A model generated the notes under the pieces. It was not told where the DNA came from, ran no database searches, and saw only the letters and a program-made list of their open reading frames with translations. From contig MNCI01013895.1 in the NCBI GenBank assembly GCA_015680685.1, forward strand, positions 1,025,681-1,089,680: a stretch of 64,000 nt of DNA, in the 5' to 3' direction. Position numbers and translations under genes: made by a program. Shown here one piece after another: positions 1-10,289 of this stretch. The DNA comes from Gnetum montanum (taxonomy: Eukaryota; Streptophyta; Gnetopsida; Gnetales; Gnetaceae). Numbering within the stretch: position 1 is the stretch's first letter; each line of letters begins with the position of its first letter.

Positions 1-290
1 AATCATTGCTAGTGATAGGCTCATCTAACATGAACCTCAAGATGTTCTAGTTAGCCCCAGGTAGCAACATCCTAGTGATGGTGCTAGTAATCTCCACTGC
101 CAAGTGTGACCACATGATCATATTGAACTGCTGTAATAAGTACTTTAAGAACTCATGAGCCCCTAGCTAGAACCACATGACTGAAACATCCACCCACATA
201 TCTGGTGCAAGCATGTTGGAAACAGGCTTGCTCATGTAGCATAGAATGCCCACAAGCTCCACCATGACCAAGATAAGCTTCAACAACACC
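1..290 (-). pseudogene. Third, partial copy of the intron-bearing FCP1-like gene carried by the Tat-type elements
   Basis: Read on the minus strand, this is a near-colinear copy of the exon that starts at 5887 (plus), and the similarity continues through the intron just upstream (about 291-350). The exon begins after an acceptor ending TTGTAG at 291-296. The translation contains HEFLKYLLQQFNMIMWSH, the block that follows the catalytic loop in FCP1/NIF-type HAD phosphatases. Two in-frame TAG codons break it, at places where the other copies are open. The window edge cuts it off, so the rest of the gene is unseen. It lies opposite in strand to the copies at 5.9 and 23.9 kb. The homology to those copies is seen directly; the phosphatase-fold assignment is by motif only. 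Confidence 0.7.
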
Positions 291-2189
291 CTACAACTAC
301 CAAGTAACAAGCAAAGTGTTAGTATATACACATGTAGATGCAAATTTTTCCGTTAAATCATTAGGATAAGTTAGCAAAATTAACATAATACAATGTAGAC
401 TAAGAATAGTTCTTAATTTTGGCAATGCCCTCTAGGGCCCCATGGGTATAGGACATTAACCAACTCATTTGATGTGCCTGGTACTCATTAGAATACAACA
501 TGTTTTCATAGGATTAGCATCATTACAGTTTGTAGGTTTAGCATTGTAACATTTCAAAAATTTAGCATTATGCATAGTTTACAACATTTTTGTAAGATTT
601 TTCTAACTCTGTATTACCTTAGAGGAGAGCATAGTCTAGAAATCATAAACTTTTCTAACTCCAAACTACCTTCATTGAGAGCCTAGTCCTAGATTGTAGA
701 TTTTTCTAACTCCCTAACTACACTCTCCACATAGTGTAGTCCCAAAAAAATGAACTTTCAAGAGATGAATTTCATCATCATGCTGTAGGGAGCATAGTCC
801 TAGCTGTTGCACCACCACGTCCTATGCACCATGCCCTACTGCAATGCCATGTGTCCTACCACCCCCCCCCCCATGCCTTGTGTGTCATGCCATGTCACAA
901 TGCCATTCATCACACCCATCATACCCTACATGCCTTGCCCCATCATAGCCACTCATAAGAAATTTTTTCAAAAGAAAAAAAGAGAAAGACAAAACAAAAA
1001 TGTTCATTGCCCCCTCCTGCCACCACTAGAATCACTACGGTGACCCTAACCTACCAACGCCATGCCACGGTGCATCCCCTATACAAATCCCTAGGCTTTG
1101 CAACCCTACCCCATGCATGGATTAAGAAAATAAATTTTCATAGAAAAGAGAACATAGGGAAAACCCCTACTATGCTCCCTACCCCATGGCTAGCCACCCT
1201 CGACCACTGCCAAAGCCAAAACCCTGATCCTTGTCTCACCCCTACCCACACCATAAAACAAAAAAATTTTTTATAAAGAAGAGAGAGGGAAATGTAGGGT
1301 AAACCCCTACTACACCCCCTACCCCATAACAAGCCACCTTTAGCTACCACCAAAACCTCCTCACTACCCTCCTAGGAACCCCATGTGCCCTAAAATTTTT
1401 TCAAGTAGAAAGCACTCATGACCCATGTAAAAACCCCATTGAGCAAAACACTCCTTATGGTAACCCCCTGCCATGGCAGGGCACACCAATAGTCTACACT
1501 CTAAACCCAAACCCTCAAAATGATGCAAGAAAATGACAAAAAAAAATGCAAAGGGGAGAGTATAATTGGGGTATTTGGTAGGCACTGACAACCTCCTCTC
1601 CTCAATGCGCACCTATGGTAAGTTTCCCAGTGCTTGTTCCTCATTGTTCACATTCAGTAGTCCTAGATGTAGGCATCTACTTCAGCATGTCATCTTACCC
1701 CAACTATGCTCTCCACTAACAGTGCACAACAGTAATGGCAAGACTACGCTTTGAACTTTGCATTTAATAGCAAGAAAATGACAACTTACCCATGGTAAAA
1801 TGTGCCTATATACCCTCTTGAGTTATTTAATGATCCATCAACTTAGGACTACATTCCACATTTAGCTAAAATTTTTAACCTTTGGATAAGAGCATAGTCA
1901 CCTATACTTAGATAAGATTTTTAACTTTTCATCACCTAGTGAATGCCTAAACCAATTTCACTTTCCAAGCATAGCCAACCTTTCCCGAAATGGCACATTT
2001 GATGCACCTATAGTCCCCTAAGACCTAAAAATAACATGCACAACTTACTGAGGCCTAAAACTAGCACAAACATGCTTACCTTCCTCAATAGCCCACATGC
2101 ATACTTAGGCAAATTTCATTGCATTGCATTTTCTTCATTTGCCTATATTAACTTTGTTAAAATAGGTGACACTTGACATTTCTTTGGTT
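291..2189. other. Noncoding, LTR-like repetitive stretch
   Basis: No gene is seen. At 540-760 there are motifs of the type 'tttttctaact...gagagcatagtc' also found in the LTR-like block at 4.1-5.2 kb. Between about 830 and 1560 a C-rich, A-rich motif recurs imperfectly every hundred-odd bases, roughly 'aaacccctactatgctccctaccccatg', with a C run at 863-871. Short open frames here are products of low-complexity sequence. The position just upstream (on the minus strand) of the gene copy at 1-290 suggests leader or LTR sequence of that copy, but I could not align it well. Confidence 0.4.
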
Positions 2190-2346
2190 GATTTTACATA
2201 AAAATTCCATAGCTATGCATGAGTAGATCTTCTCACTTTTGGTCACTAAGGCCTATGACAATGGAGCATTTAAGCTTTTTTACTATGATAAAAATGAGGT
2301 TGCCAATCCAGTGAACCATTCATATCTAAAGCCATACTACACCTAG
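2190..2346 (+). pseudogene. Integrase C-terminal end of a plus-strand Tat-type element
   Basis: The plus-strand reading ends with VNHSYLKPYYT and a stop at 2344-2346. It matches the C-terminal end of the integrase at 14354-14640 on the other strand (VNHSYLKSYYM, stop), including the preceding KAYDNGAFKLF / RAYGNCAFRIA block. Integrases of Ty3/gypsy elements commonly end in a W-N-x-x-x-L-K-x-Y-Y pattern, so the frame and the end are well supported. Only about 50 codons are preserved; upstream sequence is not integrase, so the element is truncated near 2180. A repeat block follows directly, as it does after the other pol copy. Confidence 0.7.
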
Positions 2347-2349
2347 CAT

Positions 2350-2830
2350 GCAACACTATACATCAATCCAACAAGGTAAGCACTTGTCCACTATGATGTT
2401 AAACTAGCAAGACTCATATGCTATGATGCTAAATTAGCATAGCATTCATCTACTATGATGTTAAACTAACACAAACCCAATACATTTGCTATGACATTAA
2501 ATTGGCATAGTTCATCCTTGAGTCGCAATGTTAAACTAGCACAATAGCCCATCTACCACAATGCTAAACTAGCACAACTCATCCTTGGGTTATGATGTTA
2601 AATTGGCATAACAACATTTGTCTACTACAATATTAAACTGGCATAGCTTCTCTACTACGATGTTAAACTAGCACCCACACTACTCATTCACTATGACATT
2701 AAACTAACATAACATTTGTTCACCTCGATGCTAAACTAGCATACAACAGTCCACTAGGACTATAAACTAGCATACCATAGTCTACCAAGACCTTAAGTTG
2801 GGTTCACAATCAGTCACGCATGGTTTTACA
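2350..2830. repeat. Degenerate minisatellite, 'tatgatgttaaactagcac' type
   Basis: About a dozen imperfect copies of a 35-50 bp unit built around 'ctatgatgttaaactagcac', with variants 'atgctaaattagcatag' and 'acattaaactaacat'. It starts immediately after the integrase stop at 2346. Its reverse complement resembles the 'gctagtttaaggccat' units at 9.7-9.96, 14.23-14.33, 18.06-18.16 and 27.78-27.93 kb, so it probably belongs to the same internal repeat family of the elements. Confidence 0.75.
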
Positions 2831-2937
2831 AGCAAGAAAGAGTAATTCAAACTCCCCTTCACCTTCACTTTTCTACACCATATGGGTAGGGATCCTACAG
2901 TCTTAGAGTAGAGCACTTGCAATTGGTGTAGCCTCAA

Positions 2938-3260
2938 GAGCACTTGTAGCATCATGGCCCCTGAAACATTTTGTTGATTTTTTTAGCACTTTTTGTCACT
3001 GTAGCCTTTGGAGCACTTATAGAATTATGGTCCGCTACCATTTTGTTGATTTTTTGAGATCTTATCATCACTCTAGCCTTTGGAGCACTTGTAGCATTAT
3101 GGACTCCCACCATTTTGCTAATTTTTTGAGCTCTTACCATCGGCATAACCTTTGGAACATTTGTAGCATTTTCATCCCCAACATTTTACTGCCTTTTTTG
3201 AATACTTGCAACTAGTTCGGCCTTTAGAGCACTTGTAGCATTTTTGTGCCCTAGCATTTT
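2938..3260 (-). repeat. 72-bp tandem repeat, about 4.5 copies, open on the minus strand
   Basis: The phrase 'gagcacttgtagcattatgg' recurs at 2938, 3011, 3083, 3155 and 3227, a spacing of 72-73 bases. Because 72 is a multiple of three, the minus strand keeps a frame at 3146-2952 that encodes 24-residue repeats of the form KINKMVADHNSISAPKA. Whether this was ever translated is unknown. It lies between the plus-strand integrase end and the LTR-like block at 4.1 kb. Confidence 0.8.
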
Positions 3261-4109
3261 TTTTGCATTGTGTGTTGTGTGTTTTCCTTGTCTTCTATGA
3301 GTTGTGTTTGCAAGATGAAGCCCTAGGCCATCGTGTAGAGATGCATCTCATCGCAACGACAAGTCATCATAGTGCTCAAAGGTGCACAATTTGGACAAGC
3401 TAAGCCACTTAAGAGTGCGCATTCTTTCCTATCCTATTATAGCCTACCCAAATCTACTCCTACATTTCACTCTTTTTCCTTGTATAGCAAAGATTGCAAT
3501 CCCTTAACACTCATGAGATATGACCACATGGCCTCTTCTTTGCATATCACATCGCAAACCATAGAACCCAAGGTGGACATAACATAAGTTGTCATATGTG
3601 AAGCCTCTATTGGCTAGTCAAATCCCAGGTGGATATAACATAAGTCATCTTGGGGAGGAAACACTTGTCCTACAGATGCGATGTGGTTTCATAAGCATCA
3701 AAGTAAAGCGGAGCTAGTGGCATGTAGTCCACTTGATTGAAAGCACCCCATAGAAAAAAGAAAAAGAAAAGAAAAAAATAAATAAAAAGAAAAGAAAGAG
3801 CAAAGGGGAAAAAGCATGTCCCCAAGAAAATCAATATAGCTGCAATTTTGCAACTGGTTAAGCCTTGAATCCAAACTGACTCTCTCATGAGCACTCTAAT
3901 TAGAGGTCTATGTTTTTAGGGATAGATCACTCTAGTGCCATGGACATTATCAACTATGATGTTTTTGCATCATAACACCATATTTTCATCCCATCTTCCC
4001 TTTTATCCCTAGCACATTACCTGTACCTATTACTCCCAGCATACCACTATCCATAACACTCTTGAACATGACATAATGACAATCCATCAGGTACTAAAGA
4101 GCGATGTTG
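3261..4109. other. Spacer with no recognisable gene
   Basis: Nothing coding is supported. There is a purine-rich, A-rich tract at 3750-3810 (repeated 'aaaagaaaaagaaaag'). The stretch separates the 72-bp repeat from the LTR-like block and probably represents the 3' noncoding part of the plus-strand element whose integrase end is at 2346. Confidence 0.4.
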
Positions 4110-5180
4110 GCACCAAGCCAATTGTGGTGTTTTTTCATTCTTTACCAACATCTCTCAAGCCACTTCTCTAGACATCAACAAAGAGGGGTCAATGAAACAC
4201 CACCAAATTTGGACTACAACATCTCGACTGCAAATTTTTCTAAGTGTTAGCATGAGAAATTTTTTTCTAAGTGCTAGGACTACACTCTCCACTGCCCTAG
4301 AGCAGAGTCAGCCTAGTGAAGAGTGTAGTCAACTAAAAAACTAATTTTTTGGCAATTTTGTCTAAGTGTCATTGCAAAGCAAGAAGCTACAAATTTTTTA
4401 AAGTGTTGGGACTATACTCTTCATTACCCTAGATCACAGTTAGCTCAGTAGAGAGCATAGTCAATACACAAAGGCTAGCTTTGCAAATTTTTCTAAGTGT
4501 TAAGCTACCTATTGTATATTTTTCTAAGTATTGAGACTATGCTCTTCATTGCCCTAGAGCATAGTCAAGCATAGTTAAATAGAAGCCAATTTTTGCAAGT
4601 TTTGGAAACTGCTGGGACTATGCTTGACCCCAGTTGGGAATGTAATCAACCTCCCATGGAGAGCATAGTTAGCACATAGTCATATTTTGCAAAATTTTTC
4701 TAAGTGTTGGACTATGCTATCTCTCAATCCAAAGCATAGTTAAGTGTAGTCAGCTAGAATAGCCTTCAAAGGCCTCCACAACATAGCACCAACATTCAAA
4801 TTAGCTCCAAATCACCTCCAAAAAGTGTAGTTAGCAAAATGCATCTTTGTTATACTTCTTTCTTATCCTTGAATTGTAACTATGCTCAACCCACTCAAGA
4901 CAATGGAAAGCATAGTCCTAAAGCATAGTCTCCAAATTTGCATTTTTTTGGATACATTGTGGTCTTTTTGACACATGAATATGTAGTTGGTATCATAGTC
5001 ATCATCTCATAGTCTGGCAGAGTCCAACAAAGCAGAGTAGAGTATAACATTGCTAGCCTCAGTGGAGAGCATAATTGGATGATAACATAGTCCCAACCAT
5101 CCCACTACAGCGTGGTAGCCCTTCAGCACTTCACGAGGAACTTAGCCCTATAAATACCCCTGCCATCTATGTTTTATGGG
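4110..5180 (+). repeat. LTR-like block G, plus orientation, with internal 'gcatagtc/gactatgc' repeats
   Basis: About ten degenerate units of roughly 90-110 bp repeat the theme 'aaatttttctaagtgttggg-actatgctct-cattgccctag-agcatagtca'. Each unit holds both gactatgctct and its reverse complement, so the block can fold repeatedly. From 4110 to about 4960 it aligns colinearly with the reverse complement of 14185-12870, including the shared lead-in 'caacaaagaggggtcaatgaaacacc'. Its position is after integrase and before the spliced gene at 5.9 kb, with a TATA box near the end. This fits an LTR U3 region, but no clean TG...CA termini or target duplication could be fixed. Confidence 0.6.
5148..5156 (+). 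promoter_or_regulatory. TATA box of LTR-like block G
   Basis: The sequence CCCTATAAATACCCC is a canonical plant TATA box on the plus strand. It lies at the end of the internally repeated block and about 740 bases upstream of the first recognisable exon of the spliced gene. It is the best candidate promoter for that gene. No initiation site can be read from sequence alone. Confidence 0.6.
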
Positions 5181-5886
5181 TTGGAAAATTCAAGCATTTC
5201 TAGCATTTTGGATAGACAAAAAATAAAGGCATATTAGTGAGTTGGATAAAGACAAAAGTTGCACACCACCCGTAGCTTACCATAGGACACCGCAGACCAA
5301 CGTAGTCCACTATACACCGTAGCAACCAACCTAGTAGGAATTAACATCATAGTAGAATGTTAGTCTTCATAGCTAGACATCCTCAAGACTATGACTATGC
5401 TATTCACTATGCTTGTTATACACCATGTACCTTGTCACCCCTTCTAGAGTTAACTATGCTCAACCCTAGTTAGGGTGGTGTTTCATCCTCTCTCTCTCTC
5501 TTTTCCTCTACATTTTCAACATTTTTACATGTGCTTTTAGCATTTTATTTGCATTTTCTACTATTTTCATGCATAGTTGTGCATTGACACCTTAATTTTC
5601 TAGCAAAAGCCTTGACTATACTTACATCCTCTAACACTACAAACAATACTTGACACTTAGCATCATTCTACATTTACATTTCGTAAGTCCCTATTTGATG
5701 GACAAGAATATTTAGGGCATCCAATGTCCACCTCTAGTAGGCTCTCACGTGAACATGGGATCAAGTTGTATGCTCATGAATCCCTCAATGTTCTAGCCAT
5801 TGACGTTTTTAGTCACTACAATTTGATGCCAAAATTTGAATCTACATGTGTATACTAACACTTTGCTTGTTGCTTGGTGATTGTAG

Positions 5887-8800
5887 GGTGTTGCTAAAGC
5901 CTGTCTTGGTTATGGTGAAGCTCATGGGCATGTTGTGCATTGGATATGTGGGTGGGTGTTCAAGTAGTGTGGTTCCAATTAGGGGCTCATGAGTTCCTAG
6001 AGTACTTATTACAGTAGTTTAGTGTAATCATGTGGTCACACTTGGCAATGGAGCTTGTTAGTATAATCATTGAGACATTGTTGCCTAGGGCTAACCAAGG
6101 CATCTTGACATTCATGTTAGATGAACTTACTTCTAGTAGTGATGGAGTAATTGGTTTGGGAAGAGGCCCTAGGAGTTCTTGGTGCCTATCTAGGATATGG
6201 TACATGACGGGGTTTGGTTGCTACAACAAGAGCAACACCCTTTTTGTTGCACTGTGAGTGTACACCCTATTTCAGAACCCACCTAGAACTATCTACTGCA
6301 TTGGAGGGTAAGTGCATTTATGGCTTTTTAGTGTGTTCTTTACTACTTGTTAATGTTAGATTGCTAATGGCTTGCAGTTAGTGGTAGGTTTAGGGTTGAG
6401 AAGGAGGGCCTACATGATGAATCGAATGCTTTGGCCTTGACCCACACTACATTGGAGGTGTTCTCTTCTAGCCAAAATGTTCAAGAAGCTATGATTGAGT
6501 AGGTGGGGTTTGACCTAAAGGCCTATCCTACCTGGTACTTGAGGGCATACGAGCTGTGCTGGACTCATAGTTGGTTGGATGAGGAGTGGATCACTAGTGA
6601 GCTTAACATCGAGGAGATCCTTACAATGCCACCTCTATCTAGCACCCCATTTTTGCACATATGCATTTATGTTTTGGCTTATGTGGTTGCTTGTGTGTGC
6701 ATGTTAGTTTGCCTTTGCATGATGCTAATGTTGTTTTGCCTTTGTTGCAGTGGTAGTTGCTTCAGGTGAGGTGACAGTGATCACCACAGGCCACATAGAA
6801 ACCACTCTCACCATGAAGTATGATGATGTGGAGGGTGCACAACAGTGGCTATGCCATAAGGCCTCAGATGCACTAACTGCTAGGCTTAGGCATGTAGGGT
6901 TGATGGACCTATTTTTGGCCCTTAGCATGAGTATCTTGGTGGCCAAAATGGTTACCATCATCAACTTCTTTAGTAGTGATGTTAAGTAATTTTTCATCCA
7001 AGTGTGTGGTGTGATGGTAGTACTTGACCTTAGCAAGGCTTTCTTTGCTGACCTCTTTGGTCTCATCATTAATGGACTGATGATTATCAATAAGGCTAGT
7101 AGAGAGATGGATTGTAGAGGGTAGATTGAGGAGTGGTTGGGGACCATCCAATCTCACAAGGGCATACCAATTAAGGATGTGCTTGTGCCTAAGGTGTAGG
7201 AGGTGTACCCTCTTTTCCACATTTGTGCCTTTCTAAAGTTTCTCTTCCAAGGAAAGATCCTTAGGATGGAGCAAGCATGGGTGATGAAGGAGGTGCTACT
7301 ATAGGATATGAGGTTCAACTGGGCTACCTATATCGCTACTGACTTTCAAGTAGAGATCACTAGGGTACGGTTTAACCTCTAGGTGAGGTCCCATGTCCAC
7401 TTTGTGTTCTTTTTAGGGTAACTACAAAGGTTCACAGAGCTCTTGGTTGTGCATGATCATGGAAGATGTGCTATGTAGGATTGTGAGTAGCTTGCCAAGC
7501 CATGGATTAAGCACATGTTCATGATGACATGTATGTAGAACCTCCCGAAGAAGATCGATGAGTCATTATTCATAACAACTAAGGATCCTATCAGGTAGTC
7601 ACATTACTTACATGACAGCATGGGAAAGGGCCCCCTAGCTAGAATTGGTGACATGACTAAGGTAGACTACTATATTGCAAAGATGATGAGACTATCTAAG
7701 AAAAAGATTAAGAGGCCATGTCCTACGAAGGAGGCTACCCCTGAGGCTAGGTAGCCGAGTAGCAAAAAGATCCCTATTAGACTTCAAGGCTTGTGCACAG
7801 AGGTTGCAAGTTAGTATTTATAAATTTCCTAGATGCAAAATTATGTTTTTATGTATATTTATATTTTATGTTATGCTATTAACTAGCTAGTGAAGAGCAT
7901 GTGTGCTAATGTGCTATATATGGACATGTGTTAATTGTATAGATAGGAGAGAGGGATTGAGGAGCAACAGCTGAGGTGGTAGCAAAAGAAGCATCCCCTC
8001 AGGCTAAGGAGGAGGAGGATGCCTAGGGGGAAAAGTTACTTGAGATAGTAGAGACCCTCTGACAGGTGGAGGAAGAGGGGTTGCTTCACCCTAATGGGGA
8101 TGATTTTGATAGCCTATTTGATGGTGTGTAGCTAGGTGAGCTCTAGACACTCATGCCTAAGGGCCTACTAGGTAACTAATTTGGATTGCCATATATCATT
8201 GCTTCCTTGCTCTAGCATCTTTAGCCATCTGATTATATGCTAATTGCATCATTGTGTTATAACATTAGATGTCCCTACCAAGGGTCCTATGTCTACCTAC
8301 TGCATGGAGCCATGGGTAGACATGCCCAATAAATTCACCTTCATGGAAGGCATTGTTGAGGACATGGTGGACCACTTGTAGTAGGTAGATCCCAAGCTCA
8401 GTATGCATGAGATGTTGTTTTTCTATGTTTCTCTACTACTTGCATGCTTAGTTGTCATCTAAGATTGATTTCTTGTTCCATGCCTATAGGTTCTAAGTTT
8501 TGATGGGATTCAGGAAAAGTGGCCAAAGTGGATGCCCTACTCCTAAGGTCGATTAGGTATCTCATCACATGTATGAGGCATTGAACAAGTGCATGATTTC
8601 CTATGCAAAGGTGTTATGGATTTGCAGGTGCTTGAATGAGCACTTGTGGAAATGCTTGCATGAGCTGGTAGAGAGGGTGGCCAGCTAAGACACAAAGATC
8701 AATGATCTACAATCAAGATATGATTTCTTGGTGGCTAGAGCTTCAGGAGACAACACTTGGTGTACCTCTAAGATAGAGTACACCCAATACTAGACAACAC

Positions 8801-9477
8801 TTAGAGGCAAGAATGAGGCCACATGGGAGGTGATTAAGCAGTGACTACAGATGGACTTACTTGTCCAAAAGAATTAAGATTGGAAAAATTATAGCACAAA
8901 GGTGTACTAGTGGGGGCAGACTCAGAAGAACCACAAGCACCAACACAAGTGTGAGTGTGACATGTATCTATGATGATACAAATAGGAGTCTACTGAACAC
9001 CACCACCTCAAGATGGTTCTTGAGGTGACCAACGAGAGGAAGACATATGAGTTGTTCACATGACATACGATGGTGAGTGGCTTTCCTAACAGGGAGATTA
9101 TCATCCCTTTGGAAGAGGGTTCTTCTACTACTTTTTCAATGGAGATGCCCACATGGACCTCCATGGACAAAGGTAAGACCCTCATGGAGATTGACTTTGG
9201 CTAAGAGGATTGGACACGACTTTCTAAGGCCAAGATCCTCTAACACTTAGAGGTTGGCCTTGAAAAGTTGCCTCCAGAGGACACTGATGTGGGACACTCT
9301 CAGGTAAGTTTTTCATGATCATGATTTTTCATTTTGAGTTAGCTTGTATAATGCAAGTTTACTTACTAATGATGCCTATTTGCTATGATTATGTTGTAGG
9401 TACCAAGAGATGCCATGGGTCCTAGTGATGTGATGGAGGGAGAGGAACCTCCACCTCCACCTACTACCACTAGTTGA
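5887..9477 (+). pseudogene. Intron-bearing gene with degenerate FCP1/NIF-like domain, copy 1 (antisense to gag-pro)
   Basis: The first exon seen starts after acceptor TTGTAG at 5881-5886. Conserved introns compared with the copy at 23.9 kb are 6308-6377, about 7803-7942, 8172-8268, 8401-8489 and 9304-9399; a further acceptor is at 6750. The last exon ends in a proline-rich tail (EEPPPPPTTTS) and stop 9475-9477. The first domain has MWSHLAMEL, then a block ending FQNPPRTIY just before the first intron; this order matches FCP1/NIF HAD phosphatases (WSS..., then DDSP...NPPHT). The catalytic aspartates expected in DxDG-type motif I and in the DD of the later motif are not present. The middle part is helical and charged. 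Many stops and frame breaks make it a pseudogene as it stands. The start codon is unknown because the upstream exon was not found. Intron structure is seen; the domain name is inference. Confidence 0.6.
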
Positions 9478-9699
9478 GCATGACTTGATGTACCTCTAAT
9501 GTTGGGCATTTTTTGCTATTTTTGCTATATTTTTGCCACATGATGCTACTCATTCTATGTAATACTATTCATATGATATATAATGCATGGATTTTCTATG
9601 CCTAATGTGTAATGTGTATACTTCTTATTTTCATGTTTTATTTGCCATGCGCTTGCTATGCTTATAATGTGATGAATTAACATGCTAAGTTAGGAGTAT

Positions 9700-9965
9700 G
9701 TGACAATAGTATGACTAGGTTGTTGCAAGACCCATACTAGTTTAAGGCCATAACAGGAGGGTTGATGCTAGTTTAAGGCCATTTTGGTCCACAATGATAG
9801 TTTAGGACCATTTTGGACTAAAATGTAATTGAAGGTGATATTTTAAGGTCATTTCGAGCCACGATGCTAGTTTAAGGTCATTTAGGACTATGTGTTGCTA
9901 GTTTAAGGTCATGAAGGGATAGGATGTTGCTAGTTCAAGGTCATGGTGGGCTATGTGTTTTGTAA
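9700..9965. repeat. Minisatellite 'gctagtttaaggccattntggnc', between the convergent genes
   Basis: Seven or eight imperfect copies of a 25-40 base unit, best read as 'gctagtttaaggccatttggacta'. The same motif occurs at the equivalent place in the second unit (27.78-27.93 kb) and on both sides of the pol remnant (14.23-14.33 and 18.06-18.16 kb). Its placement at every joint between gag-pro, pol and the spliced gene suggests it is an internal spacer of the element and a likely site of recombination. Confidence 0.7.
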
Positions 9966-10289
9966 TTTTAGTTTTATGAGTTTTATGCATTTTTATGTTT
10001 TTATGCATCAAGGAAAATGCATTAAAGCAACAACAATAGAAATGTAAACTAAGCTATCAAATGCATAGGAAATATGGATAGTAAGCTAAGTGATTAAACT
10101 AAATACAAATAATATGCTATAATGCTAATGCAACATGAACGGGAAGTAGGAAGTAGGATGTAAGTAGACAACAAGTAGGTCCCTAGCATGCTTTTGGACT
10201 AAGGGAGCACCTTAGTCACACAGTTGCTTCCTAACCCAATGTGGATTAGGGGGCATGTAGGGCCTAGAGGACACTATTCAGTAATCTCC

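Noticed and set aside
807-1754. Several overlapping open frames of 60-90 codons
   Set aside because: They lie over C-rich and A-rich repeats, overlap on both strands and show no motifs.
2938-3260. Considered as a CRISPR-like array because of regular spacing
   Set aside because: Whole 72-bp units repeat without unique spacers, in plant DNA; it is a minisatellite.
6725-7220. Minus-strand open frames of 140 and 103 codons
   Set aside because: They are shadows of the plus-strand spliced gene; composition follows the complement of its exons and no motif is present.
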